DNA of 64,000 nt from contig SCHM01000001.1 of assembly GCA_004123355.1 (NCBI GenBank), positions 10,984,193 to 11,048,192 on the forward strand, in the 5' to 3' direction. The translations under genes were made by a program, and so were the position numbers. The notes beneath the pieces are model-generated. The model saw only the letters and a list, made by a program, of their open reading frames with translations, was not told the DNA's origin and did no database searches. This DNA comes from Amphirosellinia nigrospora (lineage: Eukaryota > Ascomycota > Sordariomycetes > Xylariales > Xylariaceae). Below, piece after piece: positions 40,078 through 52,100 of the stretch (its first letter is position 1; each line of letters starts with the position of its first letter).

Positions 40078-40987
40078 ATGTCATCAAGCGGCCACGATGA
40101 CGATTCCCCTGAGAGGTCCGCACCGAACCCGATCGGCGTCGGTACCGCCGCCAACAGTCGACGCGTCAAGAAGAAACGCGTTCGAAACTTTACTGAGGGT
40201 GATCGAGCAGCCCATCGTATATTTGAAAAGTCCAGACGAGAGGCTTTCAAAGAAGCTTTAACTGTAAGTATCTCCCTTTTCAATCTCGGACTTCTGTCTG
40301 TTGACGAGAGAGCCCAAAAGAATCTTGCGAGTCTTCTGCCTACCCTTGCCGACACGGAACCGCAGCGGCTGTCGAAACACATCGTGGTGGACGAGGGTAT
40401 CACTGTGACAGGTCGCAGCATGAGCAGACAAGGCCATGACCGAACGTCTTGAAGCTGTAGAGATGGAACGAAACGAACTATTGGCCGAGCTTAATCAATG
40501 GAGAAGTGGCGCAGGGATAGAACTGCGACAAGCAAACACTATAGTTCATCATGGCGACACCAGTGCAGCTCCCGAGGCCATGTTGGCAGCAGTGCCGGCC
40601 AACTTGCAATCTACGGAGCCTCCCATGAACATCGTTGGCGAAGCAGCTCCGCCCTTCATCACGAATCCCCTTCACGAGCTGAATCCACCCCGGTAACAGC
40701 TAATCCAAATGGGGGTGCATTGGGAAAGCTTTGATCCGCAAATACACGCCTTCGCGAATCATGTACATGAGGAAAATGCACCTAACAACATAGGAAATGC
40801 GGAGCCACCACAACTAGGCACATACCAGACCCCTCGGTCACCCAATACATCGCAATTTAACATGGAGCGAGGACAACATGAGGTTGTCTTTCTGCCCTTT
40901 GAGTCGCCCCAGTCATTTAACCCAGGATTCCAAGCCGACGCTTTTATGCAGAATGGGGTGCCCCTGCAAGACTATATACCTCCATAA
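40078..40987 (+). CDS. bHLH transcription factor-like protein
   Basis: Exon 1 40078-40263 (MSSSGHDDDSPERSAPNPIG...), 57-nt intron 40264-40320, then the rest. The joined bHLH reads GDRAAHRIFEKSRREAFKEA, LTNLASLLPTLADTEPQRLS, KHIVVDEGI. The basic region has H-x-EK-RR spacing, then helix 1, a loop, and the helix-2 Lys-x-Ile-Val. It is followed by a leucine-rich coiled-coil (MTERLEAVEMERNELLAELN) and a Pro/Asn-rich C-terminus with FDPQIHAFANHVHEENAP, ending PLQDYIPP. The frame changes near 40430, near 40692 and near 40720, each fixable by single-base changes. Probably a nuclear DNA-binding regulator of about 270 aa. Its target genes are unknown; the transaldolase-like gene lies convergent to it. 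Confidence 0.7.
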
Positions 40988-41152
40988 GAGGGTTCGAGGA
41001 CGGAATGTCCGAGCCCCCGCTCGGTAAACAATTTCAGGAGTGCCTATTCGACCGTAGGTTAAGATGGGAGACGCTAGTATATTGTGCTCCTAGGGGGGAG
41101 TTAAGTCAACGACTCAAATGGAGTGCAGAAAGAATAAATGGCATTTTTACTC

Positions 41153-42610
41153 TTAGGCGGCCTGGGCTATTGCCTCTTCGCATTTCTTCCTGCTGCTCGT
41201 CTCGCCGTTTTCGTCGTCACCAATGAAGATTTTCAGGGCCTCCGCAAGCCTGTTGGCAGCAATGGGGTCTCTTTCGATTGCTTTCTCAAGTTCTGCACCT
41301 TGGTTGGCAAGATAGTCAATATCCGTGCTGGCCAACTTGCCATCCCAGTTCGTCGTCAAAGGGTCGGTCTTCGACAGCTCGACGAGGCGAGCCGGCGTTG
41401 GCCCCGGGTTCTTGTAGACATGCTCTGGCTTGGGGACACCCGCGCCTGGCTGTTCTGGTTCGTTGTATTTCAACTTGGCGAGCTGGTCCAGGACGGTGTA
41501 TGGAATAGTCGCAGAGTGGCAACCGAATTCTCCCGCTGCCATGGCTTCCTTCGCGCTGAGGAAACTATAAAGCAAGTCAGCCAGTGCATTGTCTGCGCGC
41601 TATTACCCCTACTTACCTAGCCAATTTCACGAGCGGCTGCTCTTTACCGGTCTCTTTTAGAGGCGCTTATACGTTTCGATGATTTGCATCATCCGGGGAC
41701 TATTAGGATGCTCTTTAGCGGGATCTTTAACATCTGGCCAGAGCGTGAGATCGCTGTGAGCGCGATTTTCTATTCACCTTGTCAGCCTGCGGGATTTTAC
41801 TACCAGTTTACTCGAGGCAGGTGACATACCATTTAAATATGGGCTAATGAAATAGCAGCCGGCCTGGCTACACGCGATGGCTTGGGGAAGGCCAAACACC
41901 GCGGTCCCCAGTGTCGAGATACCCTCTTCAGAGAGGATCTTGGCGGCATTGAGTGCTGGTCCTGTAGCTGGAATTTTGATGCAGTAACGATCTCGGCCTA
42001 TACCCACACGCCCAAACTCCTTGTCGTACAGGCGCGCATGATCAACCGTCGCCTGTGTGTCATATGCCTTTGACGGAAGAGTCTGTAGCAATACGCGGCC
42101 ACTAACTGCAACACTCGGAGTCAGTTATCGCCATTTGGAGCCGAGTTGTGAGGGTTTCAGGAGCTTTTAGACACTTCTTAGTCCTAAAAGGGAAACTTCG
42201 TGCTCTAAAAATCGCAACGGGGTTGAGAGTTGCTCACTGTAGTCGATGTTCTTCTTGCACATCAAGACAGCCTATGAATGTCAACTTGAAGAGCTCTGAA
42301 CTTCATCAGCGGAAAGACCGACCATTCTTGTGTAGACCGCCAACCACCCTCGGCTTTGAGCTCCTTGGCAGTCTGCTGGAGAAGTTCCGCGTTGCTTGCG
42401 CGGTGCAGTTCGATATTCACCAAGAGCTGGTTGCTTGTCTGGTCATGAGGTTTGATGGGCATGTTCTTGACATATTCGGGTTCCATCCAATCCACATCAA
42501 CGTCCACTGCATAGACTAGTGTCAATAATAGAAATGTCTCTCTATCTTCAGAGTCACATACGCTGCTCCTCCAGCTTCTCCAACCATGTTGGTCCTTCTG
42601 GGGATGCCAT
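41153..42610 (-). CDS. Transaldolase-like protein
   Basis: Start 42610: MASPEGPTWLEKLEEQ, then an intron, then LDVDVDWMEPEYVKNMPIKP, NQLLVNIELHRASNAELLQQ and LMCKKNIDY. After the intron at 42237-42106 the frame continues ISGRVLLQTLPSKAYDTQAT, RYCIKIPATGPALNAAKILS, GISTLGTAVFGLPQAIACSQ and AGCYFISPYLN. The KIPAT motif holds the Schiff-base Lys of transaldolases, and G-CYFISPYLN matches the last barrel strands. Later exons give HSDLTLWPDVKD, MMQIIETYKRL, SFLSAKEAMAAGEFGCHSAT and an acidic/Lys-rich C-terminal helix (to 41153). This is the fungal transaldolase/fructose-6-phosphate aldolase-like family, distinct from canonical pentose-phosphate transaldolase. Frame breaks lie near 42330, 42270 and 41660. 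Confidence 0.75.
42106..42237 (-). repeat. Introner-like element copy 4 (intron of transaldolase-like gene)
   Basis: Complete 132-nt phase-1 intron (TAC A|TT AGT). Donor side GTGAGCAACTCTCAA. The interior TTTTAGGACTAAGAAG, then GCTCCTGAAACCCTCACAA aligns with copy 2. The 3' end is CAAATGGCGATA followed by ACTGACTCCGAGTGTTGCAG. Confidence 0.85.
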
Positions 42611-45600
42611 ATTACTTTTGCTGTTGTGTGGTCTCGGGAATCGTGTTTCTTAACAGGCAGTAAAGAGTTTACAGCTGAGACGTCTGGATACGTAGGCTTT
42701 TCAACTATATACGTTATGTACGAGATTAGATTCGTATGGCACCCAGAGTTGTCCTTTGTCCAAATCGGTAATGCCTTGCACCTTCGGCCCAGCTCCGTTA
42801 CCACTTGACATTCTTACCCCTCTCGTCAACGTCCCATTTCTCCAATGAACCCCCATCTCTTATGCGCGAGACGCCAATAGTTCACAGTCACATCCAGCAA
42901 CTTGAATATTAGCACAAGCATAGCATCCACTGGAAGGCTAATCGAAGTTAGTAGTATATGTAGGCCACACGCACACTGCGGAAAAGCTTTTGCGCTGCTA
43001 TGATTGGGTATGAGTATCGTTAGAGGCGTGGAGCAATGGAGTTTGTATTGTGATGCACCATTGATGCAAATGTCCCAACACGATATTCGTTGCATTGCCC
43101 AACTTCCTTCATTACGTTGTCTGTCGTTGGTTTGCTCGTTTGCCAGGCTGTGACATGTTAATGTCTTAATATAGATGATATAGAGATAGCTACCGGGAAA
43201 TACCACGGTCTTAGGTATTTTATTAAGACTGCTGTAATTGAAGTGTAGTATACTTACCTCAGTAAAATGCTACTTATCATCACGCCATCGAGACTTGTCA
43301 ATAACGAGGCAGGAGAGACTATAGAAACAAGGTTTAAGAATGATGATATATATACATCTCTCACGATTTCTTTTCCGTGGCAGCAAGCTAATGCAGCGCC
43401 TATCATGTCGTTTCTAGGTTTCCTTCAATGATTATGTTAAGAGGATTATAACAGACCTTAATCAGGTAATCAATCAATTGGAACAGCTGATACATATATT
43501 GAGTATGTGAACCAAATTTGTCTGAACAGCCTATCACCGTCTTGATAGGCAGCTGAAACGAGTGTGTAAAGTAGTGGAAATGTCCTCTCCGGACGGGTCA
43601 TACGAGACATACAAATGCTAGTATTCAAAGTGCTTGTGACGAAGAAGATAACGGGAAGTTTTGCTTGTTCTTGGCATGGGTAAAGACACTACTCATCGTC
43701 TATGTAGTTCCCTAAGTATAGCCCATTCTACGCGTCTTAGTATGATACGGAATATCTACTATGAGCTACACGCGCGTCAGAGCTCGTTTGTAGCACACGG
43801 AAATGACTGTGCCCTGTAAAAGCTCCGGCCTGGAAGGATCATAGGAAGCCTGGGAGGGGCCAGCACGTGGTCTCTTGGCGATCGTGCCTACAGGGATACG
43901 GACATCGAGAAGCACCCGGCAGTGAAGTTTCTAAACTAGCATCGTGGTCGAAGCCAACCCTACCCGTGGTGACACCTGCCGTCTCGTGCTATAACTCATG
44001 ACCATTCTAAAATAATGAACCTTGCTTGTCCTGCGTGTAACGAACGAAGTACCGTCGCGCAGGAGCTTTAAGAATAGATAGAGTAGGAAGCCCCATCCAA
44101 GCCATGCACACACAGCATTGATTCCATCCGGGCCCAAGCGGCCCGAAGGGGCTACTAACCGAGCCACCCGTTTTGAGGCCGCACGAAGGAGGGGAGTTAG
44201 CCTCGTGCTTGCTAGGGTAGGTGGGTGGGTGGATGGATTGGTCACCGAGAAAAACATGAACGATCGACAGAACCTATCGAAAATCCTCCGAAGATCCCAT
44301 TTCGTATCACGTACCCTCGCTCCGTGTCATAGCTCGCTACTTACCCCAGCTCAAGCCAAGCGGCTTTTTAAGCGCTCGGCTATCTACGCAAGCCACCATG
44401 CCATGCCATGCCATCCTCTTTCGTGAGAGCGGGCGAGCTAATAGATAGACTTCGTGGCCCATGCGTCTCCCGAGCGGACCACGATGGGGGTTCTGCGGTG
44501 CGGTGCGGCGCGGTGCAGGGCTGAACCGCCCAATACCCCAAAAGCGATGACGAGCGAATGTCGTAAAAGTCAATACCCGTGTGTGTTCCAAGCCAACTCG
44601 CGAATAGGAAAATTCGCGCTCTTCTTGAGATGAGACGGAAGGACGATGAGGGACTTTGTTTTTTCCCCTTTCCCCACGCTATTAATAGGTGAGGCTTACA
44701 CTAACGGGGAAGAACCCACCCTCCCAAACAAGTAACTAAATTTACAACATATCTAAATACTTAAGTACCTTACTTAGCTACTTGACCTAAGGTAAAGTTT
44801 AATTTCTCTGTAAAGTGTCATCCTCGCGCCTCGCTACCCCGGATAGAGGTAATTACAGTTCTCTAGGCCCGGAGGACTCCATCCTTTTACTCAAATTCTG
44901 CTAGGTAACAGTAGACCTAGTATAACCATATAGGAATTCCTAGGCAGCTGGCGGGTAGGTAGGTAGGTAGGGTTAGCTAGTGTTTGTTTCGTAGGATGCG
45001 CTCCCTCGTGGGTACCATACCGGTACTTGGCGAGATATTAGCACCGAGGGGAGCAACCGGACGCGGCGGGTTGCGGTTCCTACGAAGTTATACGAAACGG
45101 TACCTGGTATCGACAAACCAGGGGAATTAATTTTCCACCTACACCGCCGGGGGGCTTCTTATCGGATGTTGCCAGACTTCGCATCGTCAATTGGTTCTTG
45201 GATGGAAATACAGTAATTTAAATATCTCCCCTATAACAACAGTTTGTTCGGTTCCGCATGCGCAAACGCAACGGGCGGCCGTGGGAGCGGGTACGAGCCA
45301 GTGAGAATGACGAGGACCCCTTGTTCAACGTCGTCCCCTCCCTCCCTCCTCCCCCCCCTGTCCAGCTGGTACTTAGTACAATACTACACCCAAAAGAAAC
45401 GGCCCCCAAAACCCATCCGCCTGGTTACAGGGTTGCGACAGTTTAGTTCTATTATATCCGGCTCCTACTATTAATGCTCCGCTGCGCTACTACACACTTA
45501 CAACGGTCTTTTTTTTTCTTTTCTCTCCATGTAGATAAACACACCGACCGGCGGCCTCCGTCTAGCTCTCGGCGCCCATCTGACATCCATCCTATTCATC

Positions 45601-48012
45601 CCCAAGGCCAGCCACCTACCAGATAATGAGTGATATCGGGTGCGCGCTCTGGGTGTAATGTAGTACCTACCCTAGTGGTATAAAACAAAGTTTTACCGAG
45701 AACTGCAGGCCTCCTCCCTCCGACGCAGCTCGGTTAGGTTAGGTTGGCAGGTCGCATCTGGGGCAGTTATGTGGCTGATCTGCTGCTGTAGGTTAGGCAG
45801 ATATTCACATGAATGAATACCTACGTCATATATAAATATGTAGGTTAGGTAGTTATACCTAAAGCTTGAGGAGGCTACCGATCTATTATTATCAACGTGG
45901 CTCCCAAATACCGATTACACAAACGTCGGGTGATAGGTGACATCTCGTTGGTCCGTTGTCGGGTGCCGGGAACGCTGACTTGGAGCTGCAAGGTACGGGA
46001 ATCGAGATGGAGTGATTCGATCAAATAAGATTGATCAGCAAACTTGATCGACGACGGGTCATGTCAACTCTATTCCGTCCGATGTCCTACTGTACATAAA
46101 CGTGCCCCCAGCCACAGAACCGGGTGTTTTGTAACATAACGTAACATGTGAATTATACTCCAAGATACGATTTTTATTTTTTTTTTTGTGTGAAGGGCTT
46201 CTGCTACTTATTATTCTTTTTTTAACCCGGACCCGACGCGACTGGTTTGAAACATCAACAACATGCGTCACCCCGGCCCTGGTCAAAATGCAAAATGGCA
46301 CGTGTCTATACTTACCTACCCACCCTGTGGCTACCCCGGCATTCAGGTTACAGTGCATGCATTCGCCATTCAAGGCAAGTTTTCGAGTTGTACATGACTA
46401 TTATTAAGCTCTTGCGCAAGGCCAACTTCCTCCTTATCACTATAAGCCTTTATTTCTGGGCCACCTTCGAGGTCGAATAAGTATAGTCGTGCAGGGTAAA
46501 ATACTAGGTCAAGGTAATTAACTCAATGCGTAGAGTCGACAAGTATATATATATAGTTGACGTAACACACGTAGTAAACGTCACATTGGATTCTGGGTGG
46601 TGCTCTACGAATAACTCAAATCAAGTGCAGGAATTGGTGCGGGGCGATGCCGCTGCCTCGTGGTCAAGCTAACAGATTTATTAATATATATGTTGCTCTG
46701 AAATGCCTGGTCTATTCTTCCCCACAACCGGCCGGGTTCCTCCCCTCTTTGTCCCACTGAGAGACTACCGATCTAAAATATTGGGTGTAAGGGGGCTCTT
46801 CGTAACCGACGACGAAAATTGAGCTTTCTGGACCGAGGCCGTGGTGGGTGTTGGGAAGCTAATGCAGCCGATTTGGCCAGCCGGGTTGTTTAGCTGTGCT
46901 GAGCAACTATATCAACATCGGATCGGTTGCCGCGGCAGAGACGAGAAATCCAGTCCTGCTCCGTCCCATATATCCTGCGCCGTTTCATCAGATTCGGTCC
47001 TGTTGATGCTTCGGTCAACGAAGCTAAGAGTACATGATGTCGCTGTCCTGAGCAACAGTGGTGTTGTTACACAAAGGGCTGGCCCGCAGTGAGCAATATC
47101 GAAGTGAACATGCCGCACGCCAAAAAAGTTTCAGAGGAAAAGTGCCAACATCAGAGAGAGATAGAGAGAGAGCTAGTAGAAATCGAGACCGAGAAAAAGG
47201 AACTAAAGCGAGAAGAAAATGTAACCGGACATTCTATCCATGCAAACAGGAATCCAAAAACCATGCCCAGCCTTGTAAAAACGCCTGGTATATCTCTATC
47301 CCCATTCAATGCGTAAATCCATGAATCCATAACCCCGAAAATGCTGCATAGTAAAGCCATGCTCGATGATAGGAGTCTCGTCGTGATGAGACCATTTAAA
47401 ATCGTCGCGTCATATCTGGTGTGTCGTCGATAGAGGTGCTCAACGCCAAATATTTCACAAATTGGCAATACTGTTGCGAAAAAAGGTATAGCGTCGCTGA
47501 TGCTATGGCCACGTTAAAAATTTCCAATGCCAAGAAACGGAGAAGACCGGAATAGGAGGCATAGCGTATTATTGAGAACTCCCAGGTGAGGTCGCGGTCG
47601 TTGTGTGCCGTGGGGTCAGTGATGTTGACAAGTGAAGGTCGAGAAGCCAGAGAGGTTGTGGCGGGGGAATGAGTCGTTTTTCGTCAAAAAATCATCTCTT
47701 CGTCTGTGTCTTCGATAACGTATGCATTCATCGTGGTATCGTAACACCTTTTAGCAGCAAGTCGGTTCATTTGCGGGTTACCTGAGACATGCCGCCGCAG
47801 CTATCCCATCACAGGGCAGAGGGAACTGGCGACGACATGATGCGATCGTAGCCCACAAGCAGTACCGATAACTGAGATGGCCGGCGTAATGGCGAGAAGG
47901 TATTCGGCCTAGGTAGAAACGAATAGAGGTAGGAGACCCAATGGGGGAATTCAAAAAGAGCCAATGGGGGAACATGCCACAAGCGGCAGCCCATCATCGA
48001 AGACAAGACCCT
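42611..48012. other. Intergenic, no gene seen
   Basis: A 5.4-kb region lacking any recognised gene. It contains a CCATG pentamer run near 44396, TAGG words (44955-44980 and 45725-45860), pyrimidine- or T-rich tracts near 45511 and 46173, and open frames of up to about 125 codons without familiar content. Confidence 0.4.
44396..44414. repeat. CCATG pentanucleotide tandem repeat
   Basis: About four copies of CCATG (CCATGCCATGCCATGCCAT). The same word, in the other orientation, is repeated at 48788-48810. Confidence 0.7.
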
Positions 48013-48261
48013 TCATCGACGCTGGCGATAGGAGTCCCGGCTCGATTGGCTGCTGTAATAGCCCGAATCTGAGTAGTTTTGGCTGCCGGCGTACGCGCCG
48101 TAGCTGCTAGATTGCGTGTGCACGGAGCAGGCATAACCGACAGGAATAGTTCGCTTTGAGATCTCGTGGCCTGGGCGGCCATATGAGGCACACCGGTCGA
48201 CGGCATGCTGGTAGTAAAGACACCGGCAAGCAGCGTAAACTTCGACGACCTGGTAACACAT
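48013..48261 (-). CDS. Small conserved Cys-rich fungal protein (MCYQ family)
   Basis: An 82-codon single exon. It starts at 48261 with MCYQVVEVYAACRCLYYQHA, followed by VDRCASYGRPGHEI and TIPVGYACSVH, then a Ser/Tyr-rich tail ending DSYRQRR. I recognise this Cys/His pattern (C-x11-C-x-C, then C, H, C, H spacing) from short hypothetical proteins found throughout Pezizomycotina. The spacing suggests a small metal-binding fold; that is inference. No signal peptide. An in-frame upstream ATG at 48303 exists, but the family begins at MCYQ/MCY. Function unknown. Confidence 0.65.
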   Translation of the reverse strand: MCYQVVEVYAACRCLYYQHAVDRCASYGRPGHEISKRTIPVGYACSVHTQSSSYGAYAGSQNYSDSGYYSSQSSRDSYRQRR

Positions 48262-48787
48262 TGTGGCTTGATGTTGGAGAGAGGTGGATGATATATATGT
48301 CAACGACGATAGTGTGATCTGAGCGGACTAGGCAGCACGGCACAGAGACGGAGATGAGTGAAGATGACGAACGACCTAAGTTAGATCGACGCTATGGTTG
48401 ATATAGTCGAGTCGTAGGAGGAGTGTGCCGTATTAGTCAGGAGAAGGCAGCAACAAGGCCGAAAGGCGGCAACAAGAAAACACAATTAGATTAAGAAGCC
48501 GATGTCTAAAAGACCAGATGAAAGGAAAGGGCTTGTAGCGAGAGTGCAGGTGACTGGCTGATGATGAGTCGAAGGGCTTGGAACCAGGACCAACAGAGGA
48601 AGTCATCGCAGCCTTATAGGTTTGCAGCCTGGGAAGGACGTTACCCGTACCTCACATAGAAGGCAGCAGTGACGAAAGAGCCATCTTACCCTTACCGAAA
48701 CAGAACTGATGGCAGCTCGTGGACCCATACGGAGGCATGCAGGTCAGCGGGCGGCGCAGGTCACGGAGGATGGTGGTGAAGGGAGAT

Positions 48788-48812
48788 GGCATGGCATGGC
48801 ATGGCATGGCCT
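48788..48812. repeat. GGCAT pentanucleotide tandem repeat
   Basis: Four to five tandem copies of GGCAT (ATGGCATGGCATGGCATGGC), the complement of the run at 44396. Confidence 0.75.
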
Positions 48813-49080
48813 GGCCGTAGTCTGGCAGGTGCCTTGCCATGGGTGCGATGTTGGTGAGGCGTGTACTGTCAGTTGAGTTACGAAGTAGTCCGGGTACAGC
48901 CAGCACAGATGAGTAAGGCAAGGGAAAGGTCACGATGTATCTACCGTAGTCTACCGAACGTGGAGGCATGCAAGCAGAGGTATGACGCTACGGCACGCTG
49001 AGTGGATGGGCGAGGGGAGAGATGAGAGATGGGTACTTACAGTAGTGCAGTGCAGTAGAGCACGCAGTTGTCGTTTGTAG

Positions 49081-49130
49081 GGTAGGGACAAGGTATGGAC
49101 AAGGTACTGTAGGTATGGACAAGGTATCCA
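49081..49130. repeat. Tandem repeat of GGACAAGGTA units
   Basis: Three spaced copies of GGACAAGGTA, the last two preceded by GGTAT, followed at 49138-49170 by repeated CATGCAGCCCATGCAG words. Confidence 0.7.
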
Positions 49131-52100
49131 GGTCGGCCATGCAGCCCATGCAGACATGCAGCCCATGCAGCCTATACGCCGCGCTAGTGCACGTAGGGGT
49201 AATACCAGGATATGCTTCTTCGTTCTCTGGGCAGTGACAGTGAGAGGTGGTGACGAGGGTCCGAGTGGGAGTGTCGTTCATTGTACAGCCGCCTGCGTAT
49301 GGATACACCTATGTTATGTTATGGAGTATGGAATGGAGTATCATGATGGAATGGAATCAAGTCCTCTATGAGAGCACAAGAGTACCACTTAGGGTAGTCA
49401 TACTCAGTCACCCGAGTCATCTTTAATGAATACCTAACCATTGTACTGCCCCTCTATGCTACCTACAAGTATAGGCGTGTAGGACTGTTAGTTTCCCCGA
49501 CGGAGGAATAGGAATCGATAATTCACGTTGGAGGCTTCTTGGACTTCCTAGTAGGTAGGTAGTGTAGGACTCATTGTACAGCTCTCGACCTTGAGTTCAC
49601 TTAGACGCAAGTGGTAATATATTATGTGCCGAGGAACTACTTTTCTTAGCTCGGCCTACACTTATGGAAAGACTCATAGCAACCGTACAGCATACCTAAT
49701 CGCGGTAGGGAAAACGTGACCGAATGGGTACCTACCTAGTCCTAGCTTAGGTAGCTAGGTGCTAGCTGGGCCTAGCAAGCCCCTGGCACCTGTGTTACCC
49801 ACTACGCCTAGTTGCTGCGCCAAGTTGCAGAAATAGAAAATTAACTAGAGGAAGACTAACTGCAAAGGGGCCTGTTCCGCTGAACAGCCTCCGCCAAATG
49901 CCGGCAACAGGGATTTATTCTATCTATGGACTCTATGGACTCTTAAGGTGCTGGTAGCGACAACATCTCTCCGTGAAGCATACGAAGGCATAGTTCTGTA
50001 AAGCCCGCTGAGAGCTCAGTTGGCGCCTCGAGTGTGTTGGCACCTGACAAATCGCAAATATTGGCCCGAATAGCTATGCCCAGAATTGTAAGGATGGCAA
50101 AGTTAAGTACACATACACAGTCACCAGCGCTATGTAAGTTTATTACCTTAACATGTACCTATAACTGTGCTTGCTTACGATATATGATGTAGGAGGTATG
50201 CTGAGTAGCGCTTCCACGAGCAGTATGACGGGTATCTGACCGTTGAAGTAAACCGAAGCCCCCGGCTCCCGTCGGCGGGTATCGACCTCTTTGCTAACGT
50301 AAGATAGCATAGTATAGTAAAATATAGTCCCTAGGTAATCGTGAATACTACTGGTGCTCCCACATACGTAATTTCCCCTCCCGGTTGTTAGTCTTGCGCA
50401 CAATCAAACAGGATTCTTGCCACGAAAACGCAATAGCGAAAGCGAAGGCCACGAGGCAACACTTGAAGATGACATTTTCGTTTGGCGTTAAACAACGGCC
50501 CGCCGCACTCTACTCTGTAACTATAGTCACCATAGTGTCACCACGAGCCGACGATGAAACGAGGGTCTCGATATTAGCAACTTATTCCCGTAGCGTAGGG
50601 CAGTGACTAGGTTCAAATCCAGCCTTATTGAACGCTTAGCTCCTCCACCATGATTCTCCACTAGGTTGCCTATCTGACGATAGCGTATAATGTTGTGTTT
50701 TAAGGTCTGATGGTCTATTCTTTGGTGAGCTAGAACCTGAAACTTACCATAGCGACATGATAGCACGTAGGACAGAACATTTATATTCTTCTGGAACAGG
50801 GAAAACGTAGACGGTTCATATGTTACGGGGGTCGCTATTCTGAGGTTTACCATCCCATCACTACCTATTATTAGTGGGCACGTGTAGTAGCAATTACACA
50901 TGGATATCTCAACAGCATTAAGTTGAAAGACAATTCATTCTACATGCATACATTAGTGTCGATATATGGAAAGAACCTGAATAGTAGGTGGTAAAGAATT
51001 CGGCTAACCATCTCTGGTAGGGCTGAATATCTTACTTCTGAAGTAAGGTACTTACATGTAAATAGGTAGGTACCTACTTCCCAGGTTATGTGCTTCATGG
51101 GCCACCAAGTATCACGATTGGCTGTCGTACGCCCCAGGCCAACTACAAGCGACGGCTTTGTCCTACAATGCATGCATGAATAAAAGAATCCATGTCAACG
51201 ATTCAATCTACTACAATTACATTTGAGCCAAATTTTGTCAGATATCTTAGCTACAAAATCACTCTGTAGTAAGTAGATAAACCTAATCTACCTAGTACAT
51301 ACCTAAAGGAGGTGGTACGGTGGTACTAGACTTAAGCAGAAGTGCTGTACGCCTGCCTAATTGCGTTGGGTGTAGGGCTCTTTAGTGGTCTGTGCTAGTA
51401 GCCCAGCTGCTAAATTATTGACGTGCTTTAGCGGTCGTTTTAGTGTCTCAACCAGCCTAAACAACCTGAGATTTCCGAGAGATTTCTGCTACGATTGATT
51501 GCACGCCTCGTACCAGCAGCCAATGAACATCACAGCGGGACATGTTCGAAGTCCCATCGGCGTCGTCTCCCGCATACTACATTCGGGACAAGATATACTA
51601 CCTATGTAGTCATGGCTTGCAGTAGCGTCAGCCTTGCCGGCCTGTCCACCTGAACATCTGAAACAGGACCAGGGACTATCTAAGACAGAACCCTGATCAT
51701 CTCATCGCCGACAAGATAGATCTACGATGGCAGTCACTATCCCAGACTTCTGGGTCAAGTCTAGAATGCTCGATTAGCAAATCATCCGAGCACCCCCACG
51801 AAACCAATCCCACCCACACGGCACCGTGCCCTCTCTCTCGCGCATACATTCTATCTACCGTAGATGGAGCAAGCCAAGTAGTAGCTTGACAAACTACTAG
51901 ATATTCGAGGCATACCGTTAGATATGTCCCACAATCTTGTTGAGTTCGTCTCAAGTTCATTGTCTGTTTTGTTCCTTAGTAGGTAGCGCGTGAAAGACAT
52001 AAAAAGGGGAGAACCATAAACCTATCCATGTCACTCCGATGCACACTCACTCTCTCCTGCATTCTGGTTCGGAAGCATTCACCGAACCCTAGTTATGAGG

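Noticed and set aside
50000-50030. AGCTCAGTTGGCGC, resembling a tRNA A box
   Set aside because: No B box follows at the right distance and no cloverleaf forms.
50590-50625. GGTTCAAATCC, resembling a tRNA B box
   Set aside because: No A box, acceptor stem or anticodon arm could be built from the preceding 70 nt.
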